A DNA stretch of 64,000 nt, taken from positions 124,001-188,000 of the forward strand of contig JADJOG010000047.1 of NCBI GenBank assembly GCA_016713865.1. The letters are read 5' to 3'. Below are positions 15,553-24,924 of the stretch, in pieces. The position numbers were made by a program, and so were the translations under genes. Under the pieces are notes generated by a model. The model saw nothing but the letters and a program-made list of their open reading frames with translations, searched no databases and was not told where the DNA came from. This stretch comes from Flavobacteriales bacterium (GTDB lineage Bacteria; Bacteroidota; Bacteroidia; Flavobacteriales_F; PHOS-HE28). Every line of letters starts with the position of its first letter. Within the stretch, counting starts at the first letter, position 1.

Positions 15553-18231
15553 ATGAGCGAAGCGACGGAGAAGGGCATACGATTAAGCAAGGCGGCCAGG
15601 GAATTCAACCAAGGCCTGCACACCGTCGTGGAGTTCCTCGAGAAGAAGGGCCACAAGGTGGAGAGCAACCCCAACGCCAAGATCGATGGGGCCCTCTATG
15701 AATTGCTGCAGGCCGAATTCGGCGCCGATAAGGAGACCAAGGCCAAGGCGCAGCAAACGGTTCAGCAGCGTCAAGAGCGCGAGACCATCACCCTGAACAT
15801 CACCGCTGCGAAGCCCGAAGCCAAGGCCAAGCCAGAAGCGGCCGCGCCACCGCCACTGCCCCCCGTTGCGCCCGCAACACCTGTTGCGCCGGTGGAAGCA
15901 CCCAGGTCCGCACCCGTCGCCGAGCCTGAAGTGATCAAAGCCAAGGTTGAGAAAGCCGTTGGCCCCAAGGCCGTTGGCAAGATTGATCTGGACGCGCCGA
16001 AGAAGGCGGCCAAGAAGAAGAGCGAGCCCGAAACAGCGGCGCCCGCAGCGCCCGAGCAATTGGCGCCTGCTGTTGCCCCCGCACCTGCACCACCAGCCGC
16101 ACAAGAAGCACCCGTTGAGCCAGAGACCATCCGCGTGAACGTGGCCAAGCTGGCTGGCGTGAAGCAGATGGGCAAGATTGAATTGCCGGTGGAGAAAGAG
16201 CGTAAGCCCGCAGAGAGGCCCGACCTCGAGCGCGGCAAGCGCAAGCGCTTGGTGAAGCCAGGCCCCGTGAACGTGGATCGTGCCGTGCAGGCCGAGCAGC
16301 GCGCTGCCGCTAGCCGACCTGGCGAGCTGGACGAGAACGCTGTGAAGCGCAAGGTGAGTGAAACGCTCGCGCGCCTCACTGGCGGTAAGAGCCGTGGTGC
16401 CAAGATTCGCCGCGAGAAACGTGATCAGCGCGGTCGTCGCTTCGAAGAGGAGCAAGCAGCCAAGGAGTTGGCTGGCATGACACTGAAGGTCACTGAATTC
16501 GTGACTGCCAGCGAATTGGCGAGCATGATGAGCGTGCCCGTCACCGACATCATCAAAGCCTGCTTCGCGCTCGGCATGATGGTGAGCATCAACCAGCGGC
16601 TCGATGCCGAGACCCTCGCGGTGATCGCCGAGGAGTACGGCTTCAAAGTGGAATTCGTTGGCGCCGATGTGCAGCAGGAGATCCCAGAGGAGGCGGATGT
16701 GGATGAGCGGATCGCATCGCGTCCGCCCATCGTTACCGTCATGGGCCACGTTGACCACGGTAAGACCTCCTTGCTCGATTACGTGCGCAAGGCCAACGTG
16801 ATCGCGGGCGAGGCCGGCGGTATTACCCAGCACATCGGGGCGTACAGCGTAGTGTTGCCCAGCGGCAAGCAGATCACCTTCCTTGATACCCCCGGTCACG
16901 AGGCTTTCACCGCTATGCGGGCACGTGGTGCGCAGGTCACCGACATCGCGATCATCGTGATCGCCGCGGACGATAGCGTGATGCCCCAGACGCGCGAGGC
17001 CATCAACCACGCCCAGGCTGCTGGCGTGCCCATGGTCTTCGCCTTCAACAAGATGGATAAGCCCGGCGCCAATGCCGAGAAGATCCGCGAGGAGCTCTCG
17101 CAGATGAACATCCTTGTGGAAGAGTGGGGAGGTAAATTCCAGACACAGGAGATCAGCGCGAAGAAGGGCATGGGTGTCGATCAGCTCTTGGAGAAGGTGC
17201 TGCTCGAAGCCGAATTGCTCGACCTGAAAGCCGATCCCGGCAAGCGCGCTCACGGCGTGGTGATCGAGAGCACGCTCGAGCAAGGCCGCGGTTATGTGAC
17301 CACCTTGCTCGTCGATGCCGGAACGCTTCGCAAAGGCGACATCCTGCTCGCTGGCCAGTTCAGCGGCCGCGTGCGCAACATGTTCAACGAGCGCGGGCAG
17401 CAAGTACCCGAAGCGCCGCCTTCAACACCGGTTAGCATCCTCGGCCTCGATGGTGCGCCTAACGCCGGCGACACCTTCCAGGTGTTCGAGGATGAGCGCG
17501 ACGCGCGCGCCATCGCCACGCGCCGCCAGCAATTGCAGCGCGAACAGGGCATCCGCACGCACAAGCACATCACGCTCGACGAGATCGGCCGACGCCTCGC
17601 CATCGGCGACTTCAAGGAGCTCAACCTCATCGTCAAGGGCGACGTGGACGGCTCGGTGGAAGCACTCACCGATTCGTTGCTGAAGCTGAGCACGGAGCAG
17701 ATCAAGGTGAATGTGATCCACAAGGCCGTGGGCCCCATTGCCGAAAGCGATGTGCTGCTCGCCACGGCGTCGAACGCCATCATCGTCGGCTTCCAAGTGC
17801 GCCCTACGCCAGGTGCGCGCAAACTGGCCGAGGCCGAAGAGATCGACATCCGTCTCTACTCCATCATCTACAACGCCATCGAAGAGATCAAGCAGGCCAT
17901 GGAAGGCATGCTGGCGCCCAAGGAGGTGGAGAAGATCACCGGTACGGCCGAAGTGCGCGAGACCTTCAAGATCAGCAAGGTGGGCACTGTGGCCGGCTGC
18001 TTTGTGCTCGATGGCAAGATCGAGCGCAAGAACAAGGTGCGCCTCATCCGCGATGGCATCGTGGTTTACACCGGCGACCTCAACGAGCTCAAGCGCTTCA
18101 AGGACGATGTGAAGGAGGTGAGCCACGGCTACGAGTGCGGCCTCTCCATCAAGAACTTCAACGATATCAAGGTCGGCGACAACGTCGAGGCCTTCACGAT
18201 CGAAGAGGTGAAGCGGACCTTGGGGGAGTAG
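15553..18231 (+). CDS. infB: Translation initiation factor IF-2
   Basis: 892 residues. An N-terminal IF2_N module ('MSEATEKGIRLSKAAREF', residues ~5-60) is followed by a long Ala/Pro/Lys-rich linker (about 80-330), then the GTPase: G1 'GHVDHGKTS' at 398-406, G3 'DTPGHEAF' starting at Asp445, G4 'NKMDK' starting at Asn499. Domains II-IV follow, ending '...VEAFTIEEVKRTLGE'. It brings initiator tRNA to the 30S subunit. Last gene of rimP-nusA-infB; a strong hairpin follows 12 bases after the TAG stop. Confidence 0.97.
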   Translation: MSEATEKGIRLSKAAREFNQGLHTVVEFLEKKGHKVESNPNAKIDGALYELLQAEFGADKETKAKAQQTVQQRQERETITLNITAAKPEAKAKPEAAAPPPLPPVAPATPVAPVEAPRSAPVAEPEVIKAKVEKAVGPKAVGKIDLDAPKKAAKKKSEPETAAPAAPEQLAPAVAPAPAPPAAQEAPVEPETIRVNVAKLAGVKQMGKIELPVEKERKPAERPDLERGKRKRLVKPGPVNVDRAVQAEQRAAASRPGELDENAVKRKVSETLARLTGGKSRGAKIRREKRDQRGRRFEEEQAAKELAGMTLKVTEFVTASELASMMSVPVTDIIKACFALGMMVSINQRLDAETLAVIAEEYGFKVEFVGADVQQEIPEEADVDERIASRPPIVTVMGHVDHGKTSLLDYVRKANVIAGEAGGITQHIGAYSVVLPSGKQITFLDTPGHEAFTAMRARGAQVTDIAIIVIAADDSVMPQTREAINHAQAAGVPMVFAFNKMDKPGANAEKIREELSQMNILVEEWGGKFQTQEISAKKGMGVDQLLEKVLLEAELLDLKADPGKRAHGVVIESTLEQGRGYVTTLLVDAGTLRKGDILLAGQFSGRVRNMFNERGQQVPEAPPSTPVSILGLDGAPNAGDTFQVFEDERDARAIATRRQQLQREQGIRTHKHITLDEIGRRLAIGDFKELNLIVKGDVDGSVEALTDSLLKLSTEQIKVNVIHKAVGPIAESDVLLATASNAIIVGFQVRPTPGARKLAEAEEIDIRLYSIIYNAIEEIKQAMEGMLAPKEVEKITGTAEVRETFKISKVGTVAGCFVLDGKIERKNKVRLIRDGIVVYTGDLNELKRFKDDVKEVSHGYECGLSIKNFNDIKVGDNVEAFTIEEVKRTLGE

Positions 18232-18243
18232 CGATCAGGAATC

Positions 18244-18275
18244 AGTGATCAGCAATACCCTGATTGCTGATCGCT
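18244..18275. terminator. Bidirectional hairpin between infB and the SPOR gene
   Basis: Arms 18244-18256 and 18263-18275 pair over 13 positions (12 Watson-Crick pairs and one G-T) around the 6-base loop ACCCTG; the core arms are GATCAGCAAT / ATTGCTGATC. It lies between convergent genes and the right arm overlaps the SPOR gene's stop. There is no T tract on the plus side, so termination efficiency is uncertain. Confidence 0.55.
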
Positions 18276-18762
18276 AATTCCCCACCCTTGGCATTTCAAT
18301 CTCGTCGGGCACGATATAGCAGCCGGGATAGATCGGCTTCAGATCGCGCAGGAGCCGCTCGGCTTCGAGCCTCGTGCGCAGATCGCCTACACGCAGCCTC
18401 CAGTTCGGGGCGAGCCAGCTTTGGTAAGCCGCGGATTCGGGGTTCTTCTGCAAATACATGCGCTTCATATCCTCCGCAGCCTTGCGTTCGCTGCCCAGGT
18501 AGATCTGCACCCGGAATCCGTGTTGAGCATGCTTAGTGGTGCCGTATTGCTCCATCAGCCGCTCCACTTTCGGGTCGGCATGAACCACCACTCGGCCTTG
18601 GCCTTTGACGTTTACCGACGGAGTGTCGGTCTCTTGGCGCGAAGCCGAATACGACTCGAAATACCGGGGCGGGGTCTGTTGGCCCCATGACCGGGAGCCG
18701 ATTGCTGCAAGAAAAAGGAGGAGGGTGATTGTTCGCACGGTGCGGCGCAGGGCGAATAGCAT
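18274..18762 (-). CDS. Secreted SPOR-domain-like protein
   Basis: 162 residues from ATG at 18762, with a signal peptide (residues 2-25, 'TITLLLFLAAIGSRSWG'). The C-terminal ~75 residues ('GFRVQIYLGSERKAAEDM' ... 'WRLRVGDLRTRLEAERLLRDLK') have the SPOR-domain pattern: a first strand V-Q-I-x-x-x, a helix, then W-R-L-R-V-G-D-x-x-x-x-x-E-A-E. SPOR domains bind denuded septal peptidoglycan, so a periplasmic role at the wall is likely. Upstream in-frame sequence to 18954 has no protein-like features and overlaps the act promoter area. Divergent from actA. Confidence 0.8.
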   Translation of the reverse strand: MLFALRRTVRTITLLLFLAAIGSRSWGQQTPPRYFESYSASRQETDTPSVNVKGQGRVVVHADPKVERLMEQYGTTKHAQHGFRVQIYLGSERKAAEDMKRMYLQKNPESAAYQSWLAPNWRLRVGDLRTRLEAERLLRDLKPIYPGCYIVPDEIEMPRVGN

Positions 18763-18844
18763 GCCCGGCGCAAAGCTCGCGATTGACGCGGTGTTTCGGA
18801 TGTGCGGGTGACCGGTTCGCTGCTCAAATGAGCCATTGTGATTG

Positions 18845-18861
18845 TTTAGAACGCATCTAAA
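18845..18861. promoter_or_regulatory. Candidate operator TTTAGA-N5-TCTAAA
   Basis: A perfect inverted repeat TTTAGA / TCTAAA with 5-base spacer ACGCA, continued by ATAAA, in an AT-rich island between the SPOR gene and actA. It lies 58 bases upstream of the candidate actA -7 element. Its form resembles operators of metal- or iron-sulfur-responsive regulators; the regulator is not in the window. Confidence 0.45.
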
Positions 18862-18918
18862 TAAAGACACTAACATGGCAAGGTGGTAAGTGCTCCTTCC
18901 GTCATAAAAGTCCCCGTT

Positions 18919-18926
18919 TATTTTTG
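18919..18926 (+). promoter_or_regulatory. -7 element TATTTTTG of the act-cox operon
   Basis: TATTTTTG is a perfect TAnnTTTG, 41 bases before the inferred actA ATG at 18967. No TTG at usual -33 spacing is seen, which would fit a promoter needing an activator. Confidence 0.5.
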
Positions 18927-18966
18927 CCGCCGTCTTAAAAGGGCCTTTGCCCATAATCCCTCCGGA

Positions 18967-20293
18967 ATGCCGCTTCCAGCTTGTCTTTCACGACGTTCCA
19001 AAGGGTCCATCCGCATCGCACTCGCTTTTTCTCCTCTCGCTGAGCTTCTCTGCAGGCTATGCGCAGGCCGATCCTGCGCTCATGGCCCAAGGGGAGAAGC
19101 TCTTCAAGGGCAATTGCGCCAGTTGCCATAAGGTGGACGCCAAGTTGACCGGTCCTGCCCTGAAAGGCGTGAAGGCCAAATGGGAAGGCAAAGGCGACAT
19201 CTACGCATGGGTGAAGAATAGCCAGGCCTACTTGAAGACCGGCAACCCCATGGCAACGGCCATTTGGGAGGAGTACAAGCCTACCATCATGACCCCGGTT
19301 GCCCTCTCGAACGAGGAGATCGATGCGGTCTTCCATTACGTGGACAATTGGGCGCCACCCGTTGCTAAAGTGGTGGACAATGGTCCAGCTGCACCGACTG
19401 ATGAAGGCTCCAACAACTGGCTTTGGCTGTTGGTGTTGGCACTGCTCTTCTTGGTGGTTGGCCTATCGTTGAGCGGCGTGAAGCGCAGCTTGGCCAACGC
19501 CGTGAACGAAGCCGAAGGTCACGGTCCGCTTCCAGAAACCACACGTATGCAGACCGTCCGCGCTTGGATGTGGGAGCACAAGGTGTTCACCAGCTTCCTT
19601 GGGCTATTTCTAGTGGTGTGGGTGATTCTGCAACTGTGGGATGCCGCATGGGTGATCGGGGTGTATGGCGGCGACGAAGTGCCTCATTACAAGCCCGAGC
19701 AGCCAATCCTCTTCAACCACACGCTGCACGCGGGCAAGGCCGATAAAGGCAATCTTGCCAGCAACGGCCAGTATTGCCACAGCAGCGCCGAGAAGAGCAA
19801 GCATGCCGGTATTCCAAGCACCAACGTTTGCAGGAACGGCCATAAGGCGGTGAACGCCGGTCGTTCGGAGGCGGGCACCAAGGAGATACAGAAGATTTAC
19901 GCCCACGCGGGCTGGGACCCCGATAAGGGCGCCTACACTGGTAAGGAAGAGCCTGTGCGTTGGGTGAAGGTGCATAACCTGCCCGACCACGCCTACTTCA
20001 ACCACGCACAGCACGTGGCCGTGGGCAAGATTGAATGCCAGACCTGCCACGGTCCTATCGACGAGAAGATGGATGTGGCCGAGCAATGGGCACCGCTCAC
20101 CATGGGCTGGTGCATCGACTGCCACAACAAGACTGAGGTGAAGATGGCCGGTAACGGCTACTATGATGAAGTGATGGCCCGCCTGAAAGGCGACGAGAAG
20201 CTGGGCCACCATGAACTGAAGCAGTACCTGGAGGACGGCAAGATCACCGTGAAGGAGCTTGGCGGCTGGGAATGCGCCAAGTGCCACTACTAA
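18967..20293 (+). CDS. actA: Alternative complex III subunit ActA, multiheme cytochrome c (frameshift near the start)
   Basis: The N-terminus reads in one frame from ATG 18967 ('SRRSKGSIRIALAF') and continues in the next frame from the T run at 19026-19030 ('LLSLSFSAGYAQAD'); removing one T gives a normal signal peptide. Then come a monoheme cytochrome c domain (CASCH, 19115-19129), two membrane helices (about 19419-19480 and 19592-19660), and the pentaheme domain. Of its five motifs, CQTCH (20036), CIDCH (20111) and CAKCH (20273) are intact, while the first two read GQYCH (19766) and CRNGH (19829), each with Cys replaced by Gly (GGC for TGC). ActA passes electrons from quinol towards the oxidase on the periplasmic side. 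First gene of the operon; actB follows after 15 bases. Confidence 0.9.
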
Positions 20294-20308
20294 GAACACG
20301 CGCGCACG

Positions 20309-23300
20309 ATGTCGAGCAAGAAGCAGTACTGGATGGACGCGGCCGACCTGCGTCAGGACCCCGAGGCGATGAAGGCCCGCGAGGCCGAGTTCGCCACGCC
20401 CATGGCCATCGACCAGGTTCTGGGTGATAGCAACCTGCAAGGCGCCAATACCAACCGCCGCGACTTCCTCAAGTTCTTGGGCTTCTCCCTGGGCGCCGCA
20501 ACATTGGCCGCCTGCGAGACCCCGGTGGTGAAGTGCATTCCTTATGTGAGCAAGCCCGAGGAGATCACCCCGGGCGTTGCCAATTGGTACGCCAGCACCT
20601 TCTACGATGGGCAGGATTTCGCCAGCATCCTGGTGAAGACCCGCGAGGGGCGCCCAATCCACGTGAAGGGCAACCCGCGCTTCGGCATCAACCGCAACCC
20701 TTCGCTCGACAAGGGCGTGGTGAACGCACGGATCAACAGCTCGGTGCTCTCGCTCTATGATGGCGAGCGCCTGAAGGGCCCGCGCAAGCGCAATGAGGGC
20801 AAGCTTGTTGGCACCAAGTGGAGCGAGGCAGATAGCGCCATCGATGCGGGCCTCACCGCAGCGAGCGCCGCCGGTAAGCGCATCGTGGTGCTCACCAATA
20901 CCATCATCAGCCCCAGCACGCGCGCAGCGGTGGCCGCTCTCAAGGCCAAGCACGCCACGGTGGAGCATGTGCAGTACGACACCATCAGCTACAGCGGTGT
21001 CACCAACGCGAATCTCAAGAGCTTCGGCAAGCGGGTGTTCCCCAGCTACGATTTCACCAAGGCCGATGTGGTGGTGAGCGTGGATGCCGACTTCCTCAGC
21101 AGCTGGGGCAGCAGCAACGAGTACCAGTGGCAATACGCCACCCGCCGCAACCCCGATGGCGCCATGAACCGCCACATCCAGGTGGAAGCGCGCATGAGCC
21201 TCAGCGGCGCCAACGCCGACCAGCGCGTGATGGTGAAGCCCAGCGAGGTGCCCCTCGCGGTGATTGCGCTGCACGATGCCATCGCGAGCAAGGCTGGCGC
21301 GGCTAACGTTGGCGGCGGCTTGAGCAACGAATCCTTGAAGCATGCTGCCAACGAGCTCTGGTCCGCGAAGGGCCGGGCATTGGTAGTCTGCGGAAGCAAT
21401 GACGAAGGCACCCAGGTGCTGGTGAACAGTATCAACAGCATGCTCGGCAGCTATGGCAGCACCATCGATCTGGATAACCACACCTGGTTCTTCCAAGGAG
21501 ACGATGCCGCCGTTGCGCAGCTGGTGAAGGACATGAATGCGGGTGCGGTTGGCGCCTTGCTCATCGCCGGTGTGAACCCTGCCTACAGCCTGCCCAACGC
21601 GAGCGAGTTCAAGAGCGGTCTGGAAAAGGTGGGCCTGAGCGTGAGCTTCAGCCGCTATGCCGACGAGACCGCTAGCCTTTGCGGCTGGGTGTGCCCTGAT
21701 CACCATTATTTGGAAGCATGGGGCGATTACATGCCCAAGAACGGTCAGTATGCGTTGCAGCAGCCTGCAATCAATAAGATGTTCGATACACGCGCTTGGC
21801 AAGGCAGCGTGCTCAAGTGGAGCGGAAGCGATGTGAAGTGGGCCGACTTCATCACGGAAACCTGGCAGCAGAATCTCGCGGCCCATGGCGGCGGCGATTT
21901 CGCCTCGGTGTGGAATCAGAGTCTGCACGACGGTGTTCTCGTATCGCACGCGATACCTGCTACGGCCGCCTCCTTCGCTGGCGACATTTCTGCCGCAGGC
22001 GCTGCTGCTAAGCAAGCCGCCAGCGGGGCAGGGGAGTGGGAACTCAGCCTCTACACCACCGAAGCCATCGGCGACGGCCAGCATGCCAACAACCCTTGGC
22101 TGCAGGAGATGCCCGATCCGCTCACCAAGATCACGTGGGACAACTACGTGTGCATGAGCTTCGCCGATGTGCGCAAGCTGGGCCTGCCCGACTACTTGGG
22201 TGAGCAGAGCCCTGCGGGCGTAGTGAGTGTGAAGGTGGGAGAAACCGAATTGAAGCTGCCGGTGGTGCCAAGCCCCGGACAGGCCGAAGGCACCATCGCC
22301 ATCGCGCTCGGCTACGGTCGCGGCGCGAACGGAGAGAGAGTGGGCAAGGCCGCCGTGGTCACCGATCACAACGGCGAACGCAAGCCTGTTGGACAGAACG
22401 CCTATCCGCTCGCCAGCCTGAAGAACGGTGCGGTGAGCTACGATGCGCTGAACGTGAGCGTGTCGGCCACGGGTGCCACCTACCCGATCGCCATCACGCA
22501 GACGCACCTCACGCACATGGACCGCCACAGCGTGGTGAAGGAGACCTCCTTCGCGACGTACAAGGCGGGCGACAAGGAAGCCTACAACAAGTCCCACACG
22601 TTGGCTGTGCATGAGGACGTGAACGAGGACGGCATCATCGACTCGCGCGACCGCAAGCCTGTTGCCGCATTCGACCTGTGGGCCGAGCATCCGGTGGAAG
22701 GCGTTGGTCACCGCTGGGGCCTCAGCATCGACCTGAACAGCTGCATCGGTTGCGGTGCCTGCATCACGGCCTGCAACAGCGAGAACAACATCCCGGTGGT
22801 GGGCAAGGACGAGGTGCGCCGCAGCCGCGAGATGCACTGGCTCCGCATCGACCGCTACTTCAGCAGCGATACCAAGTGGGAGGCAGGCCGTGAGGCCGGT
22901 GAGAGCAAGATCAGCCTCTACACCAAGATGGAGGAGCCGAGCGCTTCGCCGAGCGTGTTCTTCATGCCGGTGATGTGCCAGCATTGCAACCACGCGCCTT
23001 GCGAGACGGTTTGCCCGGTGGCCGCCACCACGCACAGCAACGAGGGCCTCAACCAGATGGCCTACAACCGTTGCATCGGCACGCGCTATTGCGCGAACAA
23101 CTGCCCTTACAAGGTGCGCCGCTTCAACTGGTTCAACTACGTGACCGACAAGTTCTCCGAGGTGAACCCGGCATGGGACGATCTGGGCCGCATGGTGCTG
23201 AACCCCGACGTGACCGTGCGTGCGCGCGGCGTGATCGAGAAGTGCAGCATGTGCGTGCAGAGCATTCAGGCCGGTAAGCTGAAGGCAAAGAAGGAAGGCC

Positions 23301-23515
23301 GCCCAGTGAAAGATGGCGACATCGAGACCGCGTGCAGCGCTGCTTGCGGCACGGGCGCCATCATCTTCGGCGATCTGAATGACACGAACAGCAAGGCCCG
23401 TAAGCTCGTCGAGACCGACCGTGCCTACCATGCGCTCGAGGAGATCGGCGTGAAGCCCAATGTGAGCTACCTGGTGAAGGTGCGCAACACGGAGGAAGAA
23501 GCACACCACGCCTAA
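20309..23515 (+). CDS. actB: Alternative complex III subunit ActB, iron-sulfur protein
   Basis: 1068 residues. A Tat signal with twin Arg 50-51 ('NRRDFLKFLGFSLG') runs into a lipobox-like 'LAAC' (Cys69). Residues ~75-760 are the molybdopterin-oxidoreductase-like domain, which in ActB carries no cofactor. The C-terminal ferredoxin-like domain has four Cys clusters: 'CIGCGACITAC', 'CQHCNHAPCETVC', 'CIGTRYCANNC' and 'CSMCVQS', plus a late Cys pair ('CSAAC'), enough for one [3Fe-4S] and three [4Fe-4S] clusters as in known ActB. It forms the peripheral arm that takes electrons in complex III. A 1299-codon open frame lies antisense to it but is not a gene. Confidence 0.96.
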   Translation: MSSKKQYWMDAADLRQDPEAMKAREAEFATPMAIDQVLGDSNLQGANTNRRDFLKFLGFSLGAATLAACETPVVKCIPYVSKPEEITPGVANWYASTFYDGQDFASILVKTREGRPIHVKGNPRFGINRNPSLDKGVVNARINSSVLSLYDGERLKGPRKRNEGKLVGTKWSEADSAIDAGLTAASAAGKRIVVLTNTIISPSTRAAVAALKAKHATVEHVQYDTISYSGVTNANLKSFGKRVFPSYDFTKADVVVSVDADFLSSWGSSNEYQWQYATRRNPDGAMNRHIQVEARMSLSGANADQRVMVKPSEVPLAVIALHDAIASKAGAANVGGGLSNESLKHAANELWSAKGRALVVCGSNDEGTQVLVNSINSMLGSYGSTIDLDNHTWFFQGDDAAVAQLVKDMNAGAVGALLIAGVNPAYSLPNASEFKSGLEKVGLSVSFSRYADETASLCGWVCPDHHYLEAWGDYMPKNGQYALQQPAINKMFDTRAWQGSVLKWSGSDVKWADFITETWQQNLAAHGGGDFASVWNQSLHDGVLVSHAIPATAASFAGDISAAGAAAKQAASGAGEWELSLYTTEAIGDGQHANNPWLQEMPDPLTKITWDNYVCMSFADVRKLGLPDYLGEQSPAGVVSVKVGETELKLPVVPSPGQAEGTIAIALGYGRGANGERVGKAAVVTDHNGERKPVGQNAYPLASLKNGAVSYDALNVSVSATGATYPIAITQTHLTHMDRHSVVKETSFATYKAGDKEAYNKSHTLAVHEDVNEDGIIDSRDRKPVAAFDLWAEHPVEGVGHRWGLSIDLNSCIGCGACITACNSENNIPVVGKDEVRRSREMHWLRIDRYFSSDTKWEAGREAGESKISLYTKMEEPSASPSVFFMPVMCQHCNHAPCETVCPVAATTHSNEGLNQMAYNRCIGTRYCANNCPYKVRRFNWFNYVTDKFSEVNPAWDDLGRMVLNPDVTVRARGVIEKCSMCVQSIQAGKLKAKKEGRPVKDGDIETACSAACGTGAIIFGDLNDTNSKARKLVETDRAYHALEEIGVKPNVSYLVKVRNTEEEAHHA

Positions 23516-23532
23516 GGAAAAGACCCGGAACC

Positions 23533-24921
23533 ATGCACGCAGAAGCAGCGATCAGAGAACCGCTCATCCTGGGTCACAAGACCTACCACGATATCACCAA
23601 CGATATCGTGAGCCCGATTGAGAACAAGGCCCCGCGCGGCTGGTATGTCCTTATGACCATTGCCAGCTTGATCGCTGCCTATGGAACAGGCTGTATCCTA
23701 TATCTCATCGGCAAGGGCATTGGCACCTGGGGATTGAACAAGACTGTTGACTGGGCTTGGGACATCACCAATTTCGTTTGGTGGGTAGGCATCGGCCACG
23801 CCGGCACCCTCATCAGTGCGGTGCTGTTGCTCTTCCGTCAGAAGTGGCGCATGGCCATCAACCGTTCCGCCGAAGCCATGACCATCTTCGCTGTGATCAT
23901 GGCCGCCACCTTTCCCGGCATCCACATGGGAAGAATCTGGATGGCATACTGGGTATTCCCACTACCAAACCAGTTCGGCAGCCTGTGGGTGAACTTCAAC
24001 TCGCCCCTTCTTTGGGACGTCTTCGCGATCAGCACCTACTTCAGCGTGTCGCTCGTGTTCTGGTACATCGGCCTCATCCCCGATTTCGCCACCATTCGTG
24101 ACCGGCTCACCAAGCCCACCATGAAGAAGGTGTACAGCATCCTCAGCTTCGGCTGGACAGGCAATGCCAAGGCTTGGACGCGTTTCGAGGAAGTGAGCCT
24201 GGTGCTCGCCGGCATCGCAACCCCCCTAGTGTTCTCAGTGCACTCGGTCGTGAGCTTCGACTTCGCCACCTCGGTGATTCCCGGCTGGCACACCACCATT
24301 TTCCCGCCCTACTTCGTGAGCGGCGCCGTGTTCAGCGGCTTCGCCATGGTGCAGACCCTGCTGTTGGTGATGCGCAAGGTGATGCACCTAGAGGCTTACA
24401 TCACGAAGAAGCATATCGAGTACATGAACATCGTGATCATCGTCACCGGTTCCATTGTGGGCGTGGCGTACATCACGGAGCTCTTCATCAGCTGGTACAG
24501 CGGCGTTGAATACGAGGCATACGCCTTCATCAACCGCGCCACTGGCCCTTACCTCTGGGCTTACTGGGCCATGATGACCTGCAACGTGATCAGCTCGCAG
24601 CTTTTCTGGTTCAAGAAGTTGCGCACGCACTTGGGCTTCACTTTCTTCATGAGCATAATCGTGAACATCGGCATGTGGTTCGAGCGCTTCGTGATCATCG
24701 TGACCAGCCTCCATCGCGACTACATGCCCAGCGCTTGGACCATGTTCCACCCGACTTGGGTGGACGTGGGCGTGTTCTTGGGAACCATCGGCATCTTCTT
24801 CACCCTTTACCTGCTCTTCGCCCGCTACTTCCCGGTGCTGGCGCTGAACGAGGTGAAGTCCATCCTGAAAGTGAGCGGCGAGAGCTACAAGCAGGACGCC
24901 GCCAAACATCATCATCACTAG
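23533..24921 (+). CDS. actC: Alternative complex III subunit ActC, NrfD-like quinol-binding membrane protein
   Basis: 462 residues with about ten membrane helices, belonging to the NrfD/PsrC family ('IGTWGLNKTVDWAWDITNFVWWVGIGHAGTLIS' region, split by helices). In the complex this subunit holds the quinol site next to ActB's iron-sulfur clusters. The C-terminus ends in four His, a feature near the end of some ActC proteins. Start ATG 23533, 17 bases after actB; actD starts 3 bases after its TAG stop. Confidence 0.95.
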   Translation: MHAEAAIREPLILGHKTYHDITNDIVSPIENKAPRGWYVLMTIASLIAAYGTGCILYLIGKGIGTWGLNKTVDWAWDITNFVWWVGIGHAGTLISAVLLLFRQKWRMAINRSAEAMTIFAVIMAATFPGIHMGRIWMAYWVFPLPNQFGSLWVNFNSPLLWDVFAISTYFSVSLVFWYIGLIPDFATIRDRLTKPTMKKVYSILSFGWTGNAKAWTRFEEVSLVLAGIATPLVFSVHSVVSFDFATSVIPGWHTTIFPPYFVSGAVFSGFAMVQTLLLVMRKVMHLEAYITKKHIEYMNIVIIVTGSIVGVAYITELFISWYSGVEYEAYAFINRATGPYLWAYWAMMTCNVISSQLFWFKKLRTHLGFTFFMSIIVNIGMWFERFVIIVTSLHRDYMPSAWTMFHPTWVDVGVFLGTIGIFFTLYLLFARYFPVLALNEVKSILKVSGESYKQDAAKHHHH

Positions 24922-24924
24922 GCC

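Noticed and set aside
19610..23509. A 1299-codon open frame on the minus strand, antisense to actB and parts of its neighbours
   Set aside because: It mirrors the third-position GC bias of actA/actB; no protein family is recognisable and the plus-strand genes are certain. The same holds for the long antisense frames opposite the nuclease, IF-2, sprA and PBP1A.
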